Assembly (NCBI GenBank): GCA_021851465.1
Contig: JAJZDL010000189.1
Location: 1 to 5,415 of the forward strand
DNA from: Acidobacteriota bacterium
GTDB taxonomy: Bacteria; Acidobacteriota; Terriglobia; Terriglobales; Acidobacteriaceae
Direction of reading: 5' to 3'
DNA: 5,415 nucleotides
Below, piece after piece: positions 1 to 5,415 of this stretch. Position numbers and translations under genes: made by a program. The notes under the pieces were generated by a model. That model worked only from the letters and a program-made list of their open reading frames with translations, ran no database searches and was not told the origin of the DNA. Position 1 is the first letter of the stretch. Every line of letters begins with the position of its first letter.

Positions 1-2232
1 GTACTCCACCTGCCCACCGTAGCGGTCGATCGCCTGCTTCAGGTTGACAGTGCCCAGCTCCAGATTGATCGTTGGGTCCAGCAATTGTTCCGTGTCGAAG
101 CGCTTGATCCCATGCTTCTTCGCCAGTGATCGACCCACCGATGGCAGCAGTTGCATCAGTCCATAGGCATTGGCCCGGCTGATGGCCGCCGCGTTGAACT
201 CCGATTCCTGTCGGACCAGCGACGCGACCAGGTAGGGATCGAGGCCGTTCGCACCCGCATCCGCAACTAGCTCTGTCCAGTACGGCTGCGGGAACAGAAG
301 GTGCCAGTAGATCGTCGGCACCTCGTCCATCGGCAGCGTATAGAACGAGATGCCGCTGTGCTTCATCGACTGCAGCGCGCGCGTGGTCTCGCCGTAGGAG
401 GTATAGATTTCGGCCTGCGCCAGAGCGCCCCACTCGTCCGACGTGGGACTGGCGTGGATCTCCGGGCCAATGTACTCGTTCAACGCGGCGTTGGCCAGCA
501 GGCGCGCCTTGATGAGATGGGTGTCGTTCTCCGGCAGGTCGCCTGTCAGTTGCGGGTTCGGCCCGATCTGTGCCCAACTCAGTGCAGCAGCGGGCGGCGC
601 CCCAGGCTGAGTGCCCAGCACCGCAAGCCGTTGCCGGGCAAGGTCCGCATAGTAGTAGTCCGCATAGACCTCCGTCAGCCTGCGATAGTAGTTCGCAGCC
701 TGCGGAAAGTTGTGCTCTTCGTCCTCGTAGATGCGCCCTCGCCAGTAGAGGGCCGCGGGGACCTCGAGGCCGCCGGAGTAGCGCACAACCTGCTCATCCA
801 TCAGCCGCGCCGCCTCGGGATAGTTGCGCATTCGGTAGTTCATCCACGCCGCGCGCCAGTGCGCCGATGGCGCATAGGTGCTGTTGGGAAACATCTTTAC
901 CAGCAGCGTGTAGTGGTAGATCGCCTGCCCCGCGTCATGCTGCAACAGGTACATGTTTCCGCCCGAGTAGAGCGCCTCCTCCAGCCATCGGCTGGAGGGA
1001 AAGCGCGCCACCATCTGCGCAATCAGCGCGTCGTGGCCCGCGCGGTCGTTCTCATTGCGCGCCACTTCGGCCAGTAGATAGAGCTTCAGGGCAGCGGTGT
1101 CGTCGTTCGTGTCGGGCAGCTTTTCAACGTCGCGCCGGCCCAGCGTCTTCAGCTTGTATTCGCAGACCGCGGCATAGAGCGTCAGCGCATCGCGGTCGGC
1201 CGCGCTCAGTTGTGCGTTCTCTCTGGCGATGGCGTTGTACTCAGCCTCTGCCTCACCGTATCGCTTGGCGTTGAACAACGCGTCGGCGTGCGTCTTGCGC
1301 TCGGACGCGCTCAGCGGCATGCCCATCGCCTGCAACTGCGCGGACGCCTGCGTGGCCTCGTACGCAAAGGGATACTGCGCGTAAAGGCTGCGGAAGATTG
1401 GCCCCGCCTGGGCCGTCTCGCCTGCCAGTTGGTAGGCGCGTCCCAACGTGTAGCGGAACCCTGCCTGCTGCGCCGCCGCCGTATTGGCCAGCGGCGTCAG
1501 TACGCTCAGCGCGCCCCGCGCATCCGACTGTTGCAGGTGCGCATTGGCCAACAGCACTGGGGCGCTCGCCGCAAAGATGCTGTCGGGATATCGCTCCGCA
1601 AATCGGTCGAGCAGTGCGTACGCGTCTCCGGCGCGGCCAGATTGGATCGCAGCCTGCGCGCCAAGATAGTCGGCGTAGTCGTCCAACGCGTCGCCGGAGC
1701 GCTTCGCCTGGTCGAAGTTGCTGCTCGCTTCACCGTAGCGATGATCCAGCAGATACGCGTGGCCCAGCGCCAGATACGCCGCCGCCGCGCCTTCGCCGGG
1801 ATGGCCCTGCGCATAGCGCAGAACACCGGTGTACGCGGCCTCAGAGCGTACAGTGGCAAGCTGCTGTGCCATGGGCCGCAACTGCTCCGACGCCAGAAAC
1901 GCCTTTGTGAGCTTGATGCTGCGGGCCGTCGGTGGCCGGTTGGTTGCGCGCCTGCGACGGCTGGATCGTGCCGGCTTCCCCTTAGGCCCTGAAGCGCGCG
2001 TCGCCGGCCCGCCACTCGCTGCGCGCTTCGTTGTCGCTGCCGAAGCCTTGTGCGCCGACGCTTGCTTCGTCGCCAGATTCTTCTTTGCCACCGCGGCCTT
2101 CGCAGTCGTCGTCTTTGCCGACGACGCGCTCGTCCCCTGTTCAGCGGGGGCCTGCGCAACTTGGCCCATCCCACGCCACGACAGACAGATCAATACCGTA
2201 GCCACACCATGCAAGGCTCTTCTGTCCAGCAT
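1..2232 (-). CDS. slt: Soluble lytic murein transglycosylase, 3' end beyond window
   Basis: Periplasmic enzyme expected to cleave the MurNAc-GlcNAc bond of peptidoglycan and leave a 1,6-anhydroMurNAc end. The reverse-strand frame is open from an ATG at 2232 to base 1, giving about 744 residues without a stop. Residues 1-28 resemble a signal peptide: RR, a hydrophobic stretch (GVATVLICLSW) and a possible cleavage after VAQA. Residues about 33-90 form a low-complexity Ala/Lys/Arg/Thr linker. Residues about 100-640 are alpha-helical and TPR-like (for example YLALGHAYLLDHRYGEA). From about residue 650 comes the SLT domain: the RQESEFN motif with the probable catalytic Glu near residue 676, then ISRANAYGLMQLLP and LDPTINLELGTVNL. 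The end of the domain and the stop lie off the left edge. An AAAGGA sits directly against the ATG, closer than usual, so a start at GTG 2280 or TTG 2247 is possible. The gene is divergent from the sigma factor operon. Confidence 0.9.
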   Translation of the reverse strand, partial: MLDRRALHGVATVLICLSWRGMGQVAQAPAEQGTSASSAKTTTAKAAVAKKNLATKQASAHKASAATTKRAASGGPATRASGPKGKPARSSRRRRATNRPPTARSIKLTKAFLASEQLRPMAQQLATVRSEAAYTGVLRYAQGHPGEGAAAAYLALGHAYLLDHRYGEASSNFDQAKRSGDALDDYADYLGAQAAIQSGRAGDAYALLDRFAERYPDSIFAASAPVLLANAHLQQSDARGALSVLTPLANTAAAQQAGFRYTLGRAYQLAGETAQAGPIFRSLYAQYPFAYEATQASAQLQAMGMPLSASERKTHADALFNAKRYGEAEAEYNAIARENAQLSAADRDALTLYAAVCEYKLKTLGRRDVEKLPDTNDDTAALKLYLLAEVARNENDRAGHDALIAQMVARFPSSRWLEEALYSGGNMYLLQHDAGQAIYHYTLLVKMFPNSTYAPSAHWRAAWMNYRMRNYPEAARLMDEQVVRYSGGLEVPAALYWRGRIYEDEEHNFPQAANYYRRLTEVYADYYYADLARQRLAVLGTQPGAPPAAALSWAQIGPNPQLTGDLPENDTHLIKARLLANAALNEYIGPEIHASPTSDEWGALAQAEIYTSYGETTRALQSMKHSGISFYTLPMDEVPTIYWHLLFPQPYWTELVADAGANGLDPYLVASLVRQESEFNAAAISRANAYGLMQLLPSVGRSLAKKHGIKRFDTEQLLDPTINLELGTVNLKQAIDRYGGQVEY

Positions 2233-2599
2233 TCCTTTACGCTCCAAATCGTAGGCGCACCATCGAACCGCGAAGGACACGCTCACCCCGCTTCGGCCCG
2301 CCGAGCGCCACACTTCAACTCTATCTCGCGTTTCGCCTTCCGGTGCGCGCAACAAATTGCATGAACCACCTCAGGCACATCTCCATCTTCCCTGCGGGGC
2401 ACCGGTATTCCCCGGTTTACGCTCAGTTTGCATCGCTCTCCACCGCATCGCGACTTCGCACAGATGCGAGATCTCGTTGCCCACTGCACGATCGCCCATT
2501 TACACTGTTACGAGATTCTGTGAACGGTCTCTTGCGCCTTTCACCGCTGCCCCGGACGGGCAGGCTCATCGAACAGGACTATTGCTGCAACTTTTGCCT
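2233..2599. other. Intergenic region between divergent slt and sigma factor genes
   Basis: This stretch of 367 bases should hold the promoters of both divergent genes. I see no convincing -35/-10 pair for either. TTTACA at 2499-2504 resembles a -35 box, but nothing like TATAAT lies 16-18 bases after it. No clear ECF-type GAAC/GTC pair with proper spacing was found either. Open frames crossing the region lack recognisable protein features, and the long frame that continues into the sigma factor gene has a non-conserved-looking, Pro/His/Arg-rich N-terminal extension, so I treat it as non-coding. Confidence 0.6.
2444..2476. repeat. Hairpin overlapping a 10-bp perfect palindrome
   Basis: CGCATC (2444-2449) pairs with GATGCG (2463-2468). 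Inside it GCGA (2450-2453) pairs with TCGC (2456-2459), leaving ACA as a small bulge. The last bases of this structure overlap CGAGATCTCG (2467-2476), a perfect palindrome. It lies about 125-155 bases upstream of the sigma factor start, so it could be an operator or part of the 5' leader. The repeats are visible; the role is a guess. Confidence 0.4.
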
Positions 2600-3226
2600 A
2601 TGCCAGCCATCCAATCCCCAGCAACGGAAGAGGAACACCCTGACGTTGCTCTGGTAGAGCGCGCAAAACTCGGCGACACGGCCGCGTTTGAGAAGTTGGT
2701 ACGAAAGTATGAGCGGCAGATATTTCGGGTCGCGCAGCACATCACGCAGAACCGTGAGGATGCGGAAGACATCACCCAGGACGCATTCTTCAAGGCCTAC
2801 GAGAAGCTGAACCAGTTTCAGGGGAACTCCAGGTTCTCCACCTGGCTGGTGCGCATCGCGGTAAACGAAAGCCTGATGCGCCTGCGCAAGCGCAAGACGA
2901 ACAAGACCGTCTCGATGGACGAGGACGTACAGACGCAAGATGGCTCCATCCCGCGCGACTTCGCCGAGTGGAGGCCCAACCCGGAGCAGCTTTATGGCCA
3001 GAGCGAACTCGGCGAGATTCTCCGCAAGGCCATTCAGGCCCTGCCTCCAGGGTTCCGCACTGTATTTACACTGCGCGACGTGCAGAACCTCTCAACCGAA
3101 GAGACTGCGGAGGCACTCGGCTTGAGCGTTCCTGCCGTCAAATCCAGGTTGCTGCGCGCGCGCCTCCAGTTGCGGGAGCGCCTCGCTCGATACTTCCGCC
3201 AGAAGAACGGAGGCGACAGCAAGTGA
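2600..3226 (+). CDS. ECF-type sigma-70 family RNA polymerase sigma factor
   Basis: A 208-residue alternative sigma factor that should direct core RNA polymerase to a dedicated set of promoters. Region 2 spans residues about 17-103 and includes the core-binding DAEDITQDAFFKAYEKL segment (from residue 54) and the -10 recognition part around FSTWLVRIAVNESLMRLRKRK. An acidic and polar linker follows (about 105-140). Region 4 runs from QALPPGFRTVF (residue 146) through the helix-turn-helix LSTEETAEALGLSVPAVKSRLLRAR, typical of the -35 binding domain. There is no region 1.1 or 3, as expected for ECF factors. The ATG at 2600 was chosen because homology-like sequence begins just after it; the ribosome site is weak (AGGA at 2575-2578, 21 bases away), so TTG 2582 is an alternative. 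The stop overlaps the start of the anti-sigma gene, indicating translational coupling. The exact sigma subgroup and its regulon cannot be told from sequence. Confidence 0.93.
   Translation: MPAIQSPATEEEHPDVALVERAKLGDTAAFEKLVRKYERQIFRVAQHITQNREDAEDITQDAFFKAYEKLNQFQGNSRFSTWLVRIAVNESLMRLRKRKTNKTVSMDEDVQTQDGSIPRDFAEWRPNPEQLYGQSELGEILRKAIQALPPGFRTVFTLRDVQNLSTEETAEALGLSVPAVKSRLLRARLQLRERLARYFRQKNGGDSK
3209..3213 (+). promoter_or_regulatory. Ribosome binding site of the anti-sigma gene
   Basis: GGAGG lies 9 bases before GTG 3223, inside the end of the sigma factor gene. It supports GTG 3223 as the start of an 80-residue protein and rejects longer versions of that reading frame that begin inside the sigma factor gene. 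Confidence 0.8.
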
Positions 3227-3465
3227 CCTGCACCGAGTTCCTCACCAAACTGGACGACCTCTTCGACGGTCAGGCAGACGCTGGCCTCCTCGCGGAGGTT
3301 CAGACCCACGTCCGCAAGTGCCAGCACTGCGAGGTGGTCCTCGATACCACACGCAAGACCATCTCCATCTACCGAGAGAACGAAGTCTACGAGTTTCCCG
3401 AAGATCTGCGCGAACGCCTGCACGCCGCCATCATGGCAAAGTGCAAAGGCCGCTGCGGCAACTGA
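3223..3465 (+). CDS. Small zinc-binding (ZAS / zf-HC2) anti-sigma factor
   Basis: An 80-residue cytoplasmic protein expected to bind and restrain the sigma factor encoded just upstream. It begins MTCTEFLTKLDDLFDG and carries Cys3, His29, Cys33 and Cys36, which fit the C-x(25)-H-x3-C-x2-C pattern of the zinc anti-sigma (ZAS) domain seen in RsrA and ChrR. There is no hydrophobic segment, so it is soluble rather than membrane-bound. The GTG start overlaps the TGA stop of the sigma gene (GTGA), so the two are probably made in matched amounts. The C-terminus adds a second cysteine pair, Cys74 and Cys78 (CKGRC). In RsrA-like proteins the zinc cysteines sense thiol oxidation; whether this one senses redox state is inference. 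The pairing with its neighbour is well supported by context. Confidence 0.9.
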   Translation: MTCTEFLTKLDDLFDGQADAGLLAEVQTHVRKCQHCEVVLDTTRKTISIYRENEVYEFPEDLRERLHAAIMAKCKGRCGN

Positions 3466-3565
3466 AGCGGCCACGCCATACAACTCCCCCCCCTCTGTGC
3501 GGGGCAACCCGCGCACGGGCCGCACACCAATGCGGGTGGGATAGGATGGGGAAGGAAAATGCCGT
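3466..3565. other. Intergenic region with a GC-rich hairpin
   Basis: A 7-bp stem, including one G-T pair (3497-3503 with 3508-3514, loop GCAA), follows the anti-sigma gene and may help end its transcript, though no T-run follows. The tRNA promoter should lie between here and 3566. TAGGAT at 3542-3547 is a possible -10 box, with no clear -35 box before it. A run of eight C precedes the hairpin. Confidence 0.4.
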
Positions 3566-3606
3566 GCCCGGATGGCGAAATTGGCAGACGCAGCGGACTT
3601 AAAATC
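3566..3606 (+). pseudogene. tRNA-Leu(UAA) 5' half, broken in the anticodon arm
   Basis: The first 41 bases match a bacterial tRNA-Leu: 5' acceptor strand GCCCGGA (3566-3572), T8-G9, a Leu-type D arm ending GGCAGACGC, anticodon stem GCGGA (3593-3597) and loop CTTAAAA (3598-3604) with anticodon TAA. Only TC of the 3' anticodon stem follows, and then the sequence changes to unrelated AT-rich DNA where CCGC was expected. No variable arm, T arm (GGTTC) or matching acceptor TCCGGGC follows in the window. The break in the anticodon arm, next to an integrase gene, is the signature of a tyrosine recombinase attachment site (attL). The complete tRNA-Leu at 5059 cannot supply the lost half because its acceptor strand (CGCCCGC) does not pair with GCCCGGA. 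It is presumably the vertically inherited host gene. Confidence 0.85.
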
Positions 3607-3617
3607 GTATAAGCCTA

Positions 3618-3631
3618 TGGCATTATTGCCA
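3618..3631. repeat. Inverted repeat near the left element end
   Basis: TGGCA and TGCCA flank TTAT, 12 bases beyond the tRNA break, in AT-rich DNA. The location suits an integrase or accessory-factor binding site in the attachment region, but this is inference from position only. Confidence 0.35.
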
Positions 3632-3697
3632 ATAAATATAAGATAAAGAAAGACCTATCGCAATGATGCAGCGCCATCACGACAGACACAACCCTTA

Positions 3698-3715
3698 CAC
3701 AATTTTTGTGATATT
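3698..3715 (+). promoter_or_regulatory. Possible integrase promoter and operator
   Basis: CACAA-TTT-TTGTG (3698-3710) is a short inverted repeat that overlaps an extended -10-like TGTGATATT ending at 3715. It lies 26 bases upstream of the integrase start. No good -35 box is visible. The arrangement would suit a self-repressed or host-regulated promoter, but the evidence is weak. Confidence 0.3.
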
Positions 3716-3741
3716 CAAGAAGTGTGCGGAGGTCATCGCTC

Positions 3742-5014
3742 ATGTCCGAACGGTTCACGATCCTCGGTGGCAAGGTCCACATCTACAGGCGTCCCAATAG
3801 CTCAAGCTGGCAATGCGCGAGCTTTCTAGCCGGAAAGAATCGGCGCACAACCACCAAAGAAGACAGTCTCTCAAAGGCAAAGGAAGTCGCAGAAGATTGG
3901 TATTTGCAACTACGCGGCAAGCTCCGCGACGGCGAGCTGAAAAGCGGAAAACTGTTCCGCGAAGTTGTACCTGCGCGAATTCGACATCATGACGCAGGGA
4001 CAGCGGAGCGCGACCTATGCGCGCGGACAGCACGCACGGACAAACGGACACTTGGTTCCATTCTTCGGCAACATGGTTCTTCTAGAGATTACCGCTGGCA
4101 AGATCAATGAATACCGCATCCATCGCCTTGAAGAGTGCAAGGCGCAGCGCGGCAAGCCGCCAGCGCATAACACCATGCACCAGGAGATCGTGACGTTGCG
4201 CCAGATTTTCAAGACGGCTCTGCGCCACGGCTGGATCGATCATCTGCCGGATTTGTCGGCACCCTATCGCGCTTCGGCAAAAATCTCTCATCGAGCGTGG
4301 TTCTCGCCGGAAGAGTACAAGCAGCTTTATGAAGCGATGCGAAAACGCGCGCATGATCCAAAGCAGCCCCGTTTTCGTTGGGAAGCGGAACAACTTCACA
4401 ATTACGTTTTGTTCTGCGCCAATACCGGACATCGTCCTGACGAGGCGATGCGTCTTGAGTTCCGCGATGTCACGGTGATCGAAGACGAAGGTAGCGGTCA
4501 AACGATCCTTGAGATTGAAGTACGTGGCAAGCGAGGCGTCGGCTATTGCAAGAGCACATCGGGCGCTGTGCGACCGTTCGAGCGGTTGAAGGCCCGGATA
4601 CGGCCCGAAGGCGGACCGGGAAGGTCAGGCAGCCGTACCGCATCCATAGCCAAAGGCGAGTGGCACGAGCCGGGTTCTACCGATCTTCTGTTTCCGAAAT
4701 GGCCGCGCGATTTATTCAACGCGATTCTTGACGAGGAAAAGCTTCGCACTGACCGCGACGGTCGGCCGCGAACGGCCTATAGCCTGCGCCATACCTATAT
4801 TTGCCTTCGCTTGCTCGAAGGTGCGGACATCTACCAGATTGCCAAGAACTGCCGGACAAGCGTGGAGATGATTGAGAAATATTACGCGGCCCATTTGAAG
4901 ACGCAGCTTGATGCTTCCGCGATCAACGTCATGAGGCCACGTCCAAAGAAAAAGGCAATTTCCAAGAAAGGCCCTGGCCGAGTGGAAGCAATCCGCTTGG
5001 CTGAAGAAGCATAG
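3742..5014 (+). pseudogene. Tyrosine recombinase (phage-type integrase), frameshifted
   Basis: Would catalyse site-specific integration and excision of the element. The start at ATG 3742 follows GGAGG (3728-3732) with 9 bases between. The first frame (3742 to about 3966) gives an arm-type DNA-binding region (VHIYRRPNSSSWQCASF) and a helix up to LFREV. The reading then continues in the next frame from TAC 3968 (YLREFDIMTQGQRSATY), so bases are missing or one is extra near 3967; the first frame runs on without sense to 4110. The second frame holds the core-binding domain and the catalytic domain: Arg in NTGHRPDEAMR (codon 4433), Lys in VRGKRG (4529), Arg in YSLRHTY (4787, with Tyr in place of the usual first His) and the nucleophile Tyr in MIEKYYAAH (4883). 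All remaining catalytic parts look intact, so the damage is recent or is a sequencing error. It ends 44 bases before the intact tRNA-Leu. Confidence 0.88.
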
Positions 5015-5058
5015 GCCATTACCGCTTGCTTTATGATGTGAACTGTCGTCAGTTTTGC

Positions 5059-5358
5059 GCGGGCGTGGTGAAATCGGCAGACACAGCGGACTTAAGGACA
5101 TTGAGTGCCCGTCTGGGAAACCGGCGGAGTAGAACTGCTCAAAGTCGGGGAAACCTTGAATGGCAATCCCGAGCCAAGCCCGAGATGTTTTCGGGAAGGT
5201 GTAGAGACTAGATGGGCAGCACCTTAACCTCTCGCGGGGAATGGTGAAGGGATAGTCCAGACCACGAACTCGCCTAGCGAGGCGGCGAAAGCCGAAGTGG
5301 TATGAAAATCCGCAGACCCTAACAGGTCGTGGGGGTTCAAGTCCCCCCGCCCGCACCA
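5059..5358 (+). tRNA. tRNA-Leu(UAA) interrupted by a group I intron
   Basis: The exons 5059-5093 and 5305-5358 join to an 89-base type II tRNA. The acceptor strands GCGGGCG (5059-5065) and CGCCCGC (5348-5354) pair perfectly, followed by A73 and an encoded CCA (5356-5358). The anticodon stem is GCGGA/TCCGC and the joined loop CTTAAAA gives anticodon UAA, reading UUA (and UUG by wobble). The long variable arm (5314-5330) has a GACC/GGTC stem, and the T arm is GGGGG-TTCAAGT-CCCCC. The intron sits between U34 and A35, the same place as in cyanobacterial and plastid tRNA-Leu(UAA). Function requires splicing. Compared with the broken copy at 3566, the acceptor stem is different, so this is a distinct lineage of tRNA-Leu and probably arrived with the element. 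Confidence 0.93.
5094..5304 (+). ncRNA. Self-splicing group I intron (IC3-like) in the tRNA anticodon loop
   Basis: A 211-nt ribozyme without a homing endonuclease gene. P1 pairs exon ACTT (5090-5093) with GAGT (5103-5106), with the required U-G wobble at the 5' splice site, and the intron ends in G5304. P2 is 5109-5116/5121-5127 with a GAAA loop. P3: CTGCTC 5135-5140 with GGGCAG 5214-5219. P4: TCGGG 5145-5149 with CCCGA 5168-5172. P5 is short and only tentatively placed (5154-5155 with 5162-5163). P6: 5179-5183/5191-5195. P7: GACTA 5206-5210 with TAGTC 5253-5257, forming the guanosine site. P8: 5222-5229/5243-5250. P9 is closed by ACCAC 5261-5265 with GTGGT 5297-5301 and contains a CGGC-GAAA-GCCG hairpin. 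GAAA loops in L2 and L9 are as in the compact Azoarcus-type introns. The conserved GGCAATCC-GAGCCAAGCC segment resembles cyanobacterial tRNA-Leu introns. Subclass IC3 is inferred. Confidence 0.93.
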
Positions 5359-5373
5359 CACGCACATGCTTTG

Positions 5374-5395
5374 GCCAGGATGGAACCATCCTGGC
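5374..5395 (+). terminator. Hairpin after tRNA-Leu, possible terminator
   Basis: GCCAGGATG (5374-5382) pairs perfectly with CATCCTGGC (5387-5395) around a 4-base loop, 15 bases after the encoded CCA. No T-run follows, so it may be an atypical terminator or a structure that protects or marks the precursor for 3' processing. Confidence 0.4.
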
Positions 5396-5415
5396 ACCGG
5401 ACTGGGCCGCTTCGG

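Larger units (their letters stand above)
3598..5415 (+). mobile_element. Left part of an integrative element in tRNA-Leu(UAA)
   Basis: The element begins at or just after the anticodon loop of the broken tRNA and holds an AT-richer stretch, a frameshifted integrase gene and a complete intron-bearing tRNA-Leu. The left boundary is well placed by the tRNA break. The right boundary is not seen: no second copy of the tRNA-loop core joined to the missing 3' half occurs before the window ends, so the end given is only the window edge. A very short remnant ending near 5058 cannot be excluded. Confidence 0.5.

Noticed and set aside
1506..2174. Minus-strand frame of 222 codons and several plus-strand frames across 301-2254
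   Set aside because: Arg-rich out-of-frame or antisense readings of the high-GC transglycosylase gene, which has clear domain sequence in its own frame.
2357..2599. N-terminal extension of the sigma factor from the upstream GTG/ATG-type starts
   Set aside because: The extension lacks any sigma-like sequence and is Pro/His/Arg-rich, like non-coding GC-rich DNA; the recognisable protein begins just after ATG 2600.
3318..3602. Plus-strand frame ending GWRNWQTQRT
   Set aside because: Its tail is the translation of the tRNA-Leu 5' half and the rest is an out-of-frame reading of the anti-sigma gene.
3961..3970. Programmed ribosomal frameshift in the integrase
   Set aside because: No slippery heptamer, no stop codon at the site and no obvious stimulating structure; a plain mutation or sequencing error is simpler.
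5026..5211. Short plus-strand frame inside tRNA exon 1 and the intron, possibly a homing endonuclease
   Set aside because: Only 61 codons, no LAGLIDADG, GIY-YIG or HNH motif, and it overlaps conserved ribozyme pairings.
3566..5358. Split tRNA whose halves are joined in trans (5' half at 3566 with the 3' exon at 5305)
   Set aside because: The acceptor strands GCCCGGA and CGCCCGC do not pair, and the 3' exon already has its own perfectly pairing 5' exon.
4712..5389. Minus-strand open frame of 225 codons covering the tRNA and intron
   Set aside because: It is antisense to the integrase end and the tRNA-Leu. Its GGLEPPRP-type start is a well-known false protein made by translating tRNA genes backwards.

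Overview
The window looks like part of a chromosome from an Acidobacteriota bacterium (class Terriglobia is my best guess). This rests on the high GC content, the family resemblance of the lytic transglycosylase, and a sigma factor followed by a very small zinc-binding anti-sigma protein. It is inference from recognition, not a database result.

Layout: (1) 1-2232, minus strand: a secreted lytic transglycosylase with a TPR-type helical scaffold and a C-terminal SLT domain, cut off by the left window edge. (2) 2233-2599: the intergenic region between divergent genes, with a hairpin and a 10-bp palindrome. (3) 2600-3465, plus strand: a two-gene operon encoding an ECF-type sigma factor and an 80-residue ZAS (zf-HC2) anti-sigma factor, with start and stop codons overlapping. 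(4) 3566-3606: the 5' half of a tRNA-Leu(UAA) gene that stops just after the anticodon loop. (5) 3607-5014: AT-richer DNA and a tyrosine recombinase (integrase) gene broken by one frameshift. (6) 5059-5358: a complete tRNA-Leu(UAA) gene whose anticodon loop is interrupted between U34 and A35 by a 211-nt group I intron, with P1-P4 and P6-P9 traceable by eye (P5 is only tentative). (7) 5359-5415: a hairpin that may end the tRNA transcript.

The most interesting reading is of parts 4-6 together. An integrative element appears to have inserted in the anticodon loop of the host tRNA-Leu(UAA), leaving only its 5' half on this side. Next to the integrase gene lies a different, complete tRNA-Leu(UAA). 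Its acceptor stem does not match the broken copy, so it is not simply the restored host gene. Its group I intron splits exactly the anticodon-loop sequence at which the other copy was broken. The spare tRNA could therefore replace the lost UUA-decoding function while being a poor target for the same integrase. The right end of the element, and the expected displaced 3' half of the host tRNA, are not seen in the window.
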